From NCBI GenBank assembly GCA_902630355.1, contig CACOUL010000008.1, positions 1 through 64,000 on the forward strand: DNA of 64,000 bases. Reading direction: 5' to 3'. Position numbers and translations under genes: made by a program. Shown here piece after piece: positions 9,365 to 17,224 of this stretch. How positions within the stretch are numbered: the stretch's first letter is position 1; every line of letters begins with the position of its first letter. The notes beneath the pieces are model-generated. The model had not been told where the DNA came from. It made no database searches and saw nothing but the letters and a program-made list of their open reading frames with translations. Source of the DNA: Planctomycetaceae bacterium (GTDB lineage: Bacteria; Planctomycetota; Planctomycetia; Pirellulales; UBA7805).

Positions 9365-10794
9365 GGGGTTTCCTCATCACCGATCTGATAGGCGATCCGG
9401 CCGTGCTGCTGATGGCGGGAAATTTTGTCCATGGCGTAGAGACCGGCCAGCACAAATTCAACGCAACTCGCCCGTACCGCATCGCTCCGGGCCGCGTTGA
9501 CTTCGAACGCTTTTTCCCAGATCGGCGGCACTCGGGTCAATCGCTCGGCGTACACGCTTGAAGGCAACATGTCGCCGACTTCGATCCGCACGCCCCGAGA
9601 GAAGATTTCGGCAATTTCACCTAGGCCGTGCGCCTCGACGTATTCTTCAAAAACCGTAGCGATGGCGGTTGCCAGAATGTGCTCGAGTACCTGCTCTTCG
9701 CTCATCTGCTGGCTTCCCATCAGGTCGAGTTCCAATTTTCCCAGGCCGCTGCTCTCGAGGTGGGCAAGATCGCTGATCCGCGGTATGGCCGGCGATTCGC
9801 CATGCAGGATGGATCGCCGGCGGGCACTGGCGATCATCGTGCGATAGTTGGCCAACGAAAATCGTACGCTCACCCCCGATTGCTGATCGACGTACTTGCT
9901 CCGGCGGGCCTCGAGCGTGATCTGCTCGATCAATTCACGCATGAAGCGAGGGACCTCAACCGGATGCGCATCTTCGCGCGAGTCCGCCGTTTCCTCGGCG
10001 GTGATTTCGATGGCCAGTTCCCGATCGCGCGGATAATGAGTGCGAATTAGCGAACCGATCCGATCCTTCAATTGGGGAATCACCTTGCCGCTACGGTTGT
10101 ACGTTGCAGGATTGGCAGAAAAGAGAACGCACACGTCAATGTCGAAGCGAATCGGGTAGCCGCGGATTTGAACATCGCGCTCTTCTAAAATGTTGAACAG
10201 CCCGACCTGCACTAACTCGTCGAGTTCAGGAAGCTCGTTCATCGCAAAGATGCCGCGATGCATGCGAGGGATCAAACCGAAGTGCAGGGCATCCTCCGCA
10301 CCCATCGTGACCCCCGCAACGAGTTTTGCCGGATCAATTTCACCGATCACATCCGCAAATTTGGTTCCCGGGGCGAGTCGCTCGGTGTAGCGGTCCTCCC
10401 GCGGCCACCACGCGATTGGAACTTCGCTCTCATCGCGCCCCGCAAGCCACGCCTTCGCCATTTGGGTGATCGGTGCATAGGGATCTTCGTGAAGCGGGCA
10501 TCCCGGAATCTCAAGATAGGGGATCTCAGGATCGAGAAAGCGGACGAGACTTCGCATAATCCGGCTTTTCGCCTGCCCCTTCTCTCCGAGAAACAACATG
10601 TCGTGACCGGCAAGCATCGCCAGAATCACTTCAGGAATCACCGTCTCCTCATAGCCGACGATGCCGGGGAAGAGTTCTTCGCCCCCCTCGAGCGCACGGA
10701 TCATCCCCTGACGGAGTTCCTCCTTGACGGTGCGCGATTGCCAGGGAGTGTCTCGTAGTTCTGCGAGCGTTTGCGGTCGTGTTGCAGTCGCCAT
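9361..10794 (-). CDS. MoxR/BchI-type AAA+ ATPase
   Basis: A 477-residue ATPase starting at the ATG at 10794 (AAGGTGA upstream; the codon before is an alternative TTG). Walker A is GEKGQAKSR (about residues 69-77). The Walker B position reads [11 protein letters not shown], with Asn before the Glu instead of the usual Asp; sensor 1 is SANPATYN. It resembles the AAA+ proteins often annotated as magnesium-chelatase-like or sigma54-interacting, but there are no bacteriochlorophyll genes nearby and no sigma54 GAFTGA motif. The adjacent VWA gene is coupled by ATGA overlap, so the two likely act as an ATP-driven remodelling pair. Confidence 0.88.
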   Translation of the reverse strand: MATATRPQTLAELRDTPWQSRTVKEELRQGMIRALEGGEELFPGIVGYEETVIPEVILAMLAGHDMLFLGEKGQAKSRIMRSLVRFLDPEIPYLEIPGCPLHEDPYAPITQMAKAWLAGRDESEVPIAWWPREDRYTERLAPGTKFADVIGEIDPAKLVAGVTMGAEDALHFGLIPRMHRGIFAMNELPELDELVQVGLFNILEERDVQIRGYPIRFDIDVCVLFSANPATYNRSGKVIPQLKDRIGSLIRTHYPRDRELAIEITAEETADSREDAHPVEVPRFMRELIEQITLEARRSKYVDQQSGVSVRFSLANYRTMIASARRRSILHGESPAIPRISDLAHLESSGLGKLELDLMGSQQMSEEQVLEHILATAIATVFEEYVEAHGLGEIAEIFSRGVRIEVGDMLPSSVYAERLTRVPPIWEKAFEVNAARSDAVRASCVEFVLAGLYAMDKISRHQQHGRIAYQIGDEETP

Positions 10795-10870
10795 CAAATC
10801 ACCTTGTTTCCTGTTTTTCGAGCTTTATCTTCCGATAATTTGTCACCGGTGGCAAATCTTATGCGAAAAG

Positions 10871-11878
10871 TTACTTCACTTCGTCGATGATTCGTTCTGC
10901 CAGGGCGAGTCCGCTGAGGAATGCCCCTTCGACTCGCGGTCCACCGCACCAGTCACCGCAGGCCGCGAGTCGCTGCTGTGGATCGAGGACATAAGGCGCC
11001 GGGTAGACCGCCTCACAAAGCGCATAACGCCAACGATGCGCTGAGGAGAACAGGGGCTCACCACCCGGCACTCCGAGCAGTTCACACCAAGAATGCCAAA
11101 GAGCATCAGCAATCGACCCTGGCGAGTCATCCCAGTGGGCCTCACTCCATTCGGGACTCGCGTGCAGTACCCACGTCTCGCAGTTCGCGTCGCGACCCGG
11201 TTTGCTGCTGTTGCGGGCGACCCAGCGGAGGGGACCCTCGTTGATGAAGGCACCGTCCGGTTTCACCGCAGAGAGCGGATTCCCCGGAGCAATCATCGCG
11301 GCCCAGCAAGGGAGCATCTCAGCGCGTGAGGTCGCTTGGAGAATCGGTTGCGACTCGGGCATCAGGGCGGCAGTCTGCTCGGCCGGTGCGGTACTCACCA
11401 CCCAGTCGGCTGTGCCGAGTGACGCGCCCTCTTGCGACCGCAGTTCCCACCCTCCCTTTTGCAATTTGACCTCGGCCACCTGCACGCCTGTCTGCAAAGG
11501 CACGCCTGCCGCCAAATGTTTGCAGAGCGCATTCATGCCCGGTACCGCGACCCATCTCTCGTCGTTCGTTTTGTCGATCAGACCTTCGGGGGCGAACTCG
11601 ACAATCGTGCCCTCCCACTTGGCGATCAGCCCCGTCTGAACCCAGCGCTCCGCCGCAACGCTGAACTTGGGATCACGAATCGTAAAGTACTGTGCGCCAT
11701 GATCAAACCGAAGGGAGGACTCACTTCTCCGCGTCGCCATCCGCCCGCCCGCTCCTCTGCTCTTTTCGCACATAGTGCAGGCGAGCCCCGCGTCGGTCAA
11801 TCGGCGGGCAAGCGCGGTGCCGGAGAGCCCTGCCCCGATGATTGCGATTGTTGTTTTATGGCTTGGCATCACTTGCAT
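10871..11878 (-). CDS. Renalase-like NAD(P)/FAD-dependent oxidoreductase
   Basis: A 335-residue flavoprotein. The N-terminal Rossmann motif is IAIIGAGLSGTALARRL, followed by EKSRGAGGRMATRR and FDHGAQYFT, typical of renalase/amine-oxidase-like proteins. The C-terminal FAD signature is GDWCGGPRVEGAFLSG. Two starts are possible (11878 or 11869); AAGG is close to the first. It is divergent from folE-PTPS-photolyase, and proteins of this family recur in light-induced photolyase clusters of other bacteria. The substrate is unknown; oxidation of a dihydronicotinamide isomer, as in bacterial renalases, is one possibility. Confidence 0.85.
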   Translation of the reverse strand: MQVMPSHKTTIAIIGAGLSGTALARRLTDAGLACTMCEKSRGAGGRMATRRSESSLRFDHGAQYFTIRDPKFSVAAERWVQTGLIAKWEGTIVEFAPEGLIDKTNDERWVAVPGMNALCKHLAAGVPLQTGVQVAEVKLQKGGWELRSQEGASLGTADWVVSTAPAEQTAALMPESQPILQATSRAEMLPCWAAMIAPGNPLSAVKPDGAFINEGPLRWVARNSSKPGRDANCETWVLHASPEWSEAHWDDSPGSIADALWHSWCELLGVPGGEPLFSSAHRWRYALCEAVYPAPYVLDPQQRLAACGDWCGGPRVEGAFLSGLALAERIIDEVK

Positions 11879-12054
11879 GCCCTTATTTGTGTTTTGGTTT
11901 GCCCGCCGCAGTATAGGATTCCGCCGGGAGAAGGGAACGCGGCTGATTCGTCGAGGGGCCGAAAAAATAAAGGAATCGTGGAAGCATCCTCAGAGACCCG
12001 TCTTGCCTGAATTTCTGGCCATCTTCGCCTAAATCTCCCTAAATTTACCGGTCG

Positions 12055-12085
12055 TTGACTTGTCATTTGGTCGGCTCGGTATAAA
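12055..12085 (+). promoter_or_regulatory. Likely sigma70-type promoter of the folE operon
   Basis: TTGACT (12055-12060) and TATAAA (12080-12085) are separated by 19 bp, slightly long. They lie about 35 bp before the folE ribosome site AAGGAG. No operator palindrome is obvious. Confidence 0.5.
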
Positions 12086-12117
12086 GAGACGAGGAAAGAT
12101 TAGTGAAGGAGAACACC

Positions 12118-12813
12118 ATGTCAATCGCGGAAATAACGATGAGTAATAATTCTCAGGCCGTGCGACCCCTCAATGAGGCCGAAAGCCAAAACGGAAACGG
12201 AGTGGATCGCCCGCCTAAACACGCGACATCGCAGCAAAATCGCGAATCGAACGAAGTCGATCTCCGGGCGATTGAGTCGGCGGTCAAAACGATTTTGAAG
12301 GCCGTCGGGGAAGACCCGGAACGCGACGGTTTATTAGACACTCCGGCGCGCGTCGCTCGGATGTACGCGGAAATGTTCTCAGGTCTGAGGGCAAATCCGG
12401 GTCGGCATTTGCAGGTTACGTTTCCTGAGGAGTACAACGAGGTCGTTCTCGTGCGTGATATTGAGTTTTGCAGCATGTGTGAGCATCACCTGCTTCCCTT
12501 TCGCGGTAAAGCACACGTCGCTTACATTCCGGAGGGACGCGTCACAGGACTAAGTAAGCTGGCCCGCGTTGTAGAAGAGGTAGCGCGACGGCCGCAAGTT
12601 CAGGAGCGAATGACCCAAACGATTGCCGACCTGATCGAAGGCGAACTCGGCGCAACGGCGGTTGCAGTCGTCGTCGAAGCGGAGCACAGTTGCATGTCGA
12701 TTCGCGGGATTCGAAAGGCCGGTAGTTCCACCATCACCAGTGCGATGCGTGGCGGCTTCCGTCACAATGTTTCGAGTCGCGCCGAAATCTTGTCACTCAT
12801 CCACGGCCATTAA
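12118..12813 (+). CDS. folE: GTP cyclohydrolase I
   Basis: Converts GTP to dihydroneopterin triphosphate, the first step of pterin and folate synthesis. The 231-residue protein starts at ATG 12118, six bases after AAGGAG; an upstream in-frame GTG (12103) precedes that ribosome site and is rejected. Zinc ligands are visible in FCSMCEHH (C118, H123/H124 region) and EAEHSCM, and the core has [10 protein letters not shown] and [10 protein letters not shown]. The first 50 residues are a low-complexity polar extension. It is followed 16 bp later by a PTPS-family gene and then a photolyase-related gene, which suggests a dedicated pterin supply rather than general folate synthesis. Confidence 0.95.
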   Translation: MSIAEITMSNNSQAVRPLNEAESQNGNGVDRPPKHATSQQNRESNEVDLRAIESAVKTILKAVGEDPERDGLLDTPARVARMYAEMFSGLRANPGRHLQVTFPEEYNEVVLVRDIEFCSMCEHHLLPFRGKAHVAYIPEGRVTGLSKLARVVEEVARRPQVQERMTQTIADLIEGELGATAVAVVVEAEHSCMSIRGIRKAGSSTITSAMRGGFRHNVSSRAEILSLIHGH

Positions 12814-12829
12814 TCGAAGGTCCGGATCC

Positions 12830-13354
12830 ATGATTATCTCCAAACAGTTCAAGTTTTATGCCGCTCACCGCAACGAAGAAATCGGTGGCAAATGCGCAAA
12901 TCTGCACGGTCATCGCTATGGGATCACCTGCAAGTTCGAGGTCCGGCGGGTCAACTCGATTTCGACACTGTTCTCCGAGTTCGACGACCGGGTCGGGCGG
13001 TTGATCGCCGAGCAGTACGACCATGGGATGTTGATTCACCGTGGCGATACACTCTTCACGACACTACGCCGGCATGAGCGGGAGTACGGAGAGACACTCA
13101 AGATGAAGGTTCTCGAGGGTCCGACGAGTGTCGAAAATCTGGCGTACACCCTCTTCTCTGAAATTTCAGCACTGGGGTTTCGCTTGCTGAATTTGGAGGT
13201 GAAGGAAACCGATACCTCTACGGTCGAATACTCCCTTGAGGATTGGAAGCGAGATCGCTCCCGATTCGGTTGGAGTCGCGAACCGGTGTCGGGCTCGATG
13301 GAGAGTCTGTCCTCCGAATCGGCCGCCGGACCGATGATGGCGGTGACCGATTAA
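12830..13354 (+). CDS. 6-pyruvoyl-tetrahydropterin synthase / QueD family protein
   Basis: A 174-residue protein starting at ATG 12830. The zinc ligands are H13 (YAAH), H26 and H28 (HGHRYG). The catalytic Cys22 sits in CANLHGH, the CxxxHGH pattern of QueD and PTPS enzymes, and SVENLA and VKETDTSTVEY are further family positions. It should use dihydroneopterin triphosphate made by the adjacent FolE. Because no queC, queE or queF is in the window, a queuosine role is less likely here than a pterin for the neighbouring flavoprotein. The C-terminal 30 residues are Ser-rich and variable. Confidence 0.88.
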   Translation: MIISKQFKFYAAHRNEEIGGKCANLHGHRYGITCKFEVRRVNSISTLFSEFDDRVGRLIAEQYDHGMLIHRGDTLFTTLRRHEREYGETLKMKVLEGPTSVENLAYTLFSEISALGFRLLNLEVKETDTSTVEYSLEDWKRDRSRFGWSREPVSGSMESLSSESAAGPMMAVTD

Positions 13355-13411
13355 CGGTGGTGGCCCGCTCTGCGAGCGTGACTAGGACCTTTGCCCGGCG
13401 GGGAGATGTTG

Positions 13412-14947
13412 ATGGCCGCTACGCAGATCTTGCTTGTCTTTCCGCATCAACTCTTTGATCCGCATCCCGGGCTGGAAAGAAATCCCGACCGCGTCGCTCT
13501 CGTCGAAGACAGTCTGTTTTTTGGCGATCCTCTACTCGGAATGCAAATGCACAAGCAGAAGCTCTGGTTGCATCGAGCGTCGATGCAGCGGTACGAGCAA
13601 ACGCTGCGACAGAGAGGGTTGCAGGTCGACTATGTGAACCACCAGACCGGTGCCAACGCGTTCGAGCAGTATCTCGGCAACCTCGCTCATGCCTCCACGC
13701 TCGTGCTTGCCGAGCCGCACGATGACCTTTTGGTTCGGCGACTTCGCCGCTACTGCAAGCGGTGGTCTCTTGCGATCGAATTCACCGCGACGCCGATGTT
13801 CTTGAATTCTGTGGATGAAAACCGCGCGTTTCGCGCATCGCATAAGCGGTGGACGATGTCCGAGTTCTACAAGCACCAGCGCCGCCGTCTCGACATTTTG
13901 ATGGAGGGAGACGACCCGGTGGGCGGAAAGTGGAACTTCGATCAAGAGAATCGAAAAAAGGTTCCTAAGGCGATGCTGGGCAGCCTCCCGGCACTACCGC
14001 TTCCTGAATACGATGCAATCGATCGGGCCGCCCGGGAACACATCTTAGCCCATTATCGCGACCATCCGGGGAGCTTGGATGCGCTCTATTTCCCCACCTC
14101 CCACAAGCAGGCGATCGGGTGGCTCGATGACTTTCTCGAGAATCGGTTCTTGCTTTTCGGCGACTATGAGGATGCGATGGTCGAGGGGCAGAATTGGCTC
14201 TGGCACAGCGTACTCACACCGATGCTCAACACGGGGCTTCTCACTCCACGGCTGATTCTCGATCGTGCGCTTCAATATGCGGACCGCACGGAGTTGCCAC
14301 TCAATGCCTTGGAGGGTTTTATTCGGCAAGTGATCGGGTGGCGGGAGTTCATGCGGGCAACCTACGATGATTTGGGCGTCTCAATGCGGACCACCAATCA
14401 CTGGGGGCACCGGCGGCGGTTACCCGAAAGTTTTTACGAAGGTGCGACCGGGGTGCTACCGGTCGATAATGTGATCGAGCGGGTCCGCGCAAGCGGTTAC
14501 TGTCACCACATCGAACGACTGATGGTTCTCGGCGGCTTCATGTTCCTCTGCGAGATTGATCCCGACGAGATTTACCGGTGGTTCATGGAGATGTTCGTCG
14601 ATAGCTACGATTGGGTGATGGTGCCGAACGTATATGCCATGAGTCAGCATGCCGATGGTGGACAGATCACTACAAAACCCTATTTTTCCGGATCATCGTA
14701 CATTCGGAAAATGAGCAACTACCCGCGTGGTGAGTGGTCGGAAACATGGGATGGCTTGTATTGGCGATGGATTTGGAAGCATCGCGAAAAGCTGGCTAAA
14801 AATCCGCGGTGGGCGATGATGTGCGCGATGGTCCGCAAAATGGACCGCGCAAAGCGAACGGCCCACCTGCAGCGGGCCGAAAAGTATCTTCAGCGGCTCG
14901 ACGCATCGCTCCCTTGCGATGCCGATGCCACAGTCGAGCAACTGTAA
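13412..14947 (+). CDS. Cryptochrome/photolyase-related protein lacking Fe-S cysteines
   Basis: A 511-residue member of the deoxyribodipyrimidine photolyase-related (DPRP, PhrB/CryB-like) family. ATG 13412 is chosen since GGGGAG ends 6 nt upstream. Family landmarks: HKQKLWLHRASMQRY near residue 50, GGKWNFDQENRKK near 170, and in the FAD-binding C-terminal part YCHHIERLM, WVMVPNVYAMSQHADGG and KPYFSGSSYI. Where PhrB-type enzymes have MSxYCxxC...CPF supplying three [4Fe-4S] ligands, this protein reads MSNYPRGEWSETWDGLYW (from residue 434), with no cysteine. It should bind FAD but probably not the cluster. It may repair UV lesions or act as a light sensor; it lies in an operon with pterin genes. 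Confidence 0.88.
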   Translation: MAATQILLVFPHQLFDPHPGLERNPDRVALVEDSLFFGDPLLGMQMHKQKLWLHRASMQRYEQTLRQRGLQVDYVNHQTGANAFEQYLGNLAHASTLVLAEPHDDLLVRRLRRYCKRWSLAIEFTATPMFLNSVDENRAFRASHKRWTMSEFYKHQRRRLDILMEGDDPVGGKWNFDQENRKKVPKAMLGSLPALPLPEYDAIDRAAREHILAHYRDHPGSLDALYFPTSHKQAIGWLDDFLENRFLLFGDYEDAMVEGQNWLWHSVLTPMLNTGLLTPRLILDRALQYADRTELPLNALEGFIRQVIGWREFMRATYDDLGVSMRTTNHWGHRRRLPESFYEGATGVLPVDNVIERVRASGYCHHIERLMVLGGFMFLCEIDPDEIYRWFMEMFVDSYDWVMVPNVYAMSQHADGGQITTKPYFSGSSYIRKMSNYPRGEWSETWDGLYWRWIWKHREKLAKNPRWAMMCAMVRKMDRAKRTAHLQRAEKYLQRLDASLPCDADATVEQL

Positions 14948-14978
14948 ACCGGCGCGTTATGGTGGAGTGAGAAGACAG

Positions 14979-15003
14979 AAAAACAACGGAGCGCTGCTGC
15001 TCC
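14979..15003 (-). terminator. Likely rho-independent terminator of the PEP-CTERM gene
   Basis: On the minus strand, GGAGC-AGCAGC-GCTCC is followed by GTTGTTTTTC, 26 bp past the stop of the gene ending at 15030. There is no T-run for the plus-strand photolyase-related gene. Confidence 0.5.
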
Positions 15004-15029
15004 TGCGCGTCCAAAACGCCTGGACTTGC

Positions 15030-15872
15030 TTAGCGGCGTCGTCGCACGGCGAGCAGGCCGATGCAGCCGAGTCCCAGAAGAAGCATCGTTGCCGGCTCAG
15101 GCACTACTGCACCGCCACCGAGGGAACTGAGCGGAGTCATAATCCGCAGCGTCGTGCCGTTGGTGGTCGAACTGGTCGTCCAGCTTTCCAGCAAAACGTT
15201 GGGATCGTAGACCGAGCGGGCCCAGAAACCGACGCCCAGGTGCGATTCGTACACGGCCATCATCTCGCCGTCGATCATCTGCGCGGTGAAGGGCACGTTT
15301 TCAAATACATCGCTTTTCACGTCGAACGAAAAGCTTGTGAGAATGCTGTTCTCGTAGATGTAGGCATACGGGTGATAGGCCCCGATGTAGATGCCGAAGT
15401 TTGAGAGTGTCCGCCAGGTAGCCGACCCGGAGGTCGTGTCCCGCGATTGCTCCCAGGCGCTCATGTTGTGATGACCGTAGTTGGCATTGCCGAGCAGCCA
15501 GTAGAGGTGATCGCTGTAGATCGAAACGCTCGCGCCCTGCCCGTTGAGTCCAGTGTAGCCCGGGTTGTTGTCCCAGTTGAACGTGTTACCGTCGACCGCG
15601 TTGGGATCCCAGTCGGCCTCGATGTGGTAACCCACGGTGGGCACCCAGTTGCCGTGCGAATGGCCATAGTTGCCATTGTTGTTGTTGATCATCGCAAAGA
15701 CTTGCACCGAGTCGCCGGGCGATGCCGTGACGAGAGTGCTGGAGAGATCCGAACCGGACCAGAGGATAATGTTGTTCGGATTGGAATCGTCGAAACCGCC
15801 TCGGGCGATCGACGCAAAGAGAAGCAGTGCAAAGGACACTGCAAGCAAGCGAACAGGTCGTAAATGATTCAT
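15030..15872 (-). CDS. PEP-CTERM sorting domain protein
   Basis: A 280-residue exported protein. It has a signal peptide (MNHLRPVRLLAVSFALLLFA) and a secreted middle region rich in Asn, Tyr and Gly. The C-terminus is VVPEPATMLLLGLGCIGLLA followed by an Arg run: the PEP motif, a membrane helix and a basic tail, recognised by the EpsH/exosortase system. Such proteins are linked to extracellular polysaccharide in other bacteria. The exosortase itself is not in this window. The body has no enzymatic motif that I recognise. Confidence 0.9.
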   Translation of the reverse strand: MNHLRPVRLLAVSFALLLFASIARGGFDDSNPNNIILWSGSDLSSTLVTASPGDSVQVFAMINNNNGNYGHSHGNWVPTVGYHIEADWDPNAVDGNTFNWDNNPGYTGLNGQGASVSIYSDHLYWLLGNANYGHHNMSAWEQSRDTTSGSATWRTLSNFGIYIGAYHPYAYIYENSILTSFSFDVKSDVFENVPFTAQMIDGEMMAVYESHLGVGFWARSVYDPNVLLESWTTSSTTNGTTLRIMTPLSSLGGGAVVPEPATMLLLGLGCIGLLAVRRRR

Positions 15873-16163
15873 TGGCTCAATCCGGAATTGCCCTGGTTTC
15901 CCCCACTTCCGAGCTACCCCCTTATGATAATTTTTCCTACGCGGGCGTCAACGATTATTTTCTGTTTTTCCTGCTTTTTTAAACGAATCACTGAAATCGA
16001 GATAACGTGACGAGGGATCGACGTAAGTCGAAAAATAGCAGGCGAAAACGTCATGTGACGCGTGCCGCTGTGACGCCCCGTCGCGACCCCGGATGGGGGT
16101 CAGCCACCATATGTGGCCTTTAGCGCAAAGCGGCCTGACTGAAGATTTCAGTACCCTCGGGAG

Positions 16164-16237
16164 TGGGCGACACTGGATTCGAACCAGTGACCTCTGCGGT
16201 GTGAACACAGCGCTCTAACCAACTGAGCTAGCCGCCC
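16164..16237 (-). tRNA. tRNA-Val (anticodon CAC)
   Basis: A complete cloverleaf on the minus strand: acceptor GGGCGGC/GTCGCCC with one wobble or mismatch, D arm GCTC/GAGC, anticodon stem CTGTG/CGCAG with loop TTCACAC (anticodon CAC), T arm ACTGG-TTCGAAT-CCAGT, discriminator A. CCA is not encoded. It lies 81 bp after a tatA-type gene on the same strand. Confidence 0.95.
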
Positions 16238-16318
16238 GGCAAAACGTTAGGGACCAGAACATCGGACCAATTCTCCCTCGGTCCGTCAAGCATCGTCCCC
16301 GGCCCCGTTTGAGGCAGC

Positions 16319-16612
16319 CTAAGAGGTGGAATGGCTCGTCGCCTCTTCACTCGGGGGACCGCTCGGCGGTTCGAATTTGGGCACCGACGGTTCCTGGTAG
16401 TCATCGGCCATCTCTTCGTAGGAGGACTGGCTCGCCGCATAGTCCACCGCCGACCGTGCGCCATCGATCTCCGACTCGATGCCCTGCATGCCACGCTTGA
16501 ATTCCATCAAGCTTTTGCCGACGGAACGACCGACTTCCGGGAGTCGTTTTCCGAATAGTAGCACCCCGATCACCCCGATGATAATCATCTCTGGCACGCC
16601 GATACCGAACAT
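16319..16612 (-). CDS. tatA: TatA-family twin-arginine translocase component (copy 1)
   Basis: A 97-residue protein starting at ATG 16612 (AAGGAG 8 nt upstream; the longer frame is rejected). An N-terminal membrane helix (MIIIGVIGVLLFGKRLPEV) is followed by the amphipathic helix GRSVGKSLMEFKRGMQGIE and an acidic, Pro/Ser-rich tail. This is the TatA/B/E architecture. A second TatA-type gene lies directly upstream; no tatC is seen nearby, so the translocase core must be elsewhere. Confidence 0.9.
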   Translation of the reverse strand: MFGIGVPEMIIIGVIGVLLFGKRLPEVGRSVGKSLMEFKRGMQGIESEIDGARSAVDYAASQSSYEEMADDYQEPSVPKFEPPSGPPSEEATSHSTS

Positions 16613-16671
16613 CCTGTTTGCTCCTTGGCCCACACGGCTCGCGATGAAATTTCGCTTACCTTATTTTATTT

Positions 16672-16902
16672 TTATTTGGATTCGCCTGCCTGCACGGTAT
16701 CTTCGGTCACCGTCTTCGGGTCGCTGGAGGCACCCTCGGATTTATCCTCAATTCCCTGGACGCCCTTTTTAAACTCAACGATTCCGCGGCCCATCGATCG
16801 CATCACGCCGGGGAGGCGGTTGCCGAAAAGAAGGAGGACCACCCCCGCGATGATGAGAATTTCCCAGTGTCCGGTTAAGCCAAAAGCAAACAGAGGGGAC
16901 AT
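16672..16902 (-). CDS. tatA: TatA-family twin-arginine translocase component (copy 2)
   Basis: A 76-residue protein with GGAG 9 nt before the ATG. The membrane helix (ILIIAGVVLLLFGNRLPGV) leads into RSMGRGIVEFKKGVQGIEDK, matching its neighbour at the key positions (LLLFG-RLP, EFK-G-QGIE) but with a shorter tail. The two genes are 59 bp apart in the same direction, so likely a duplicated pair whose products form mixed TatA rings or divide A- and B-like roles. Confidence 0.88.
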   Translation of the reverse strand: MSPLFAFGLTGHWEILIIAGVVLLLFGNRLPGVMRSMGRGIVEFKKGVQGIEDKSEGASSDPKTVTEDTVQAGESK

Positions 16903-17224
16903 GCGATCTATCTCCGAAAGAGGTCAGGACCTCGGTACTCGGGAAACTCAGCGTTGGGCTGCAAAGCTCCCGATTGCCAGCCGCCCGAATGAAAGGGGGC
17001 CGCTCAGCCGCGAGCGCACCGGTTAACCCCTTACTACCCTATATTTTACCCGACCCTGGGGACGTGTCAAACGCGACTGATTTTCCCGCCCATGGCTCGG
17101 AGGCTGACTCGGAAGCTGAAAAATGCGGTTAGAGAGCCCTTGGCACGAGATTTCGCCGCTTCGGAAACACTTCGGGAAGACGCCCGACGAGAAACGGCGA
17201 GAGTGAAAAAGCGGCATTAAGGCG

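Noticed and set aside
7661-10794. Magnesium chelatase (BchI/BchD) pair
   Set aside because: Fold-level similarity only; no bacteriochlorophyll or cobalamin genes nearby, and the Walker B is variant.
12103-13354. Queuosine synthesis genes (folE-queD)
   Set aside because: No queC, queE or queF is present and the operon continues into a photolyase-related gene.
15948-16208. Open frame over the tRNA-Val region
   Set aside because: It overlaps the tRNA gene and has no ribosome site or recognisable domain.
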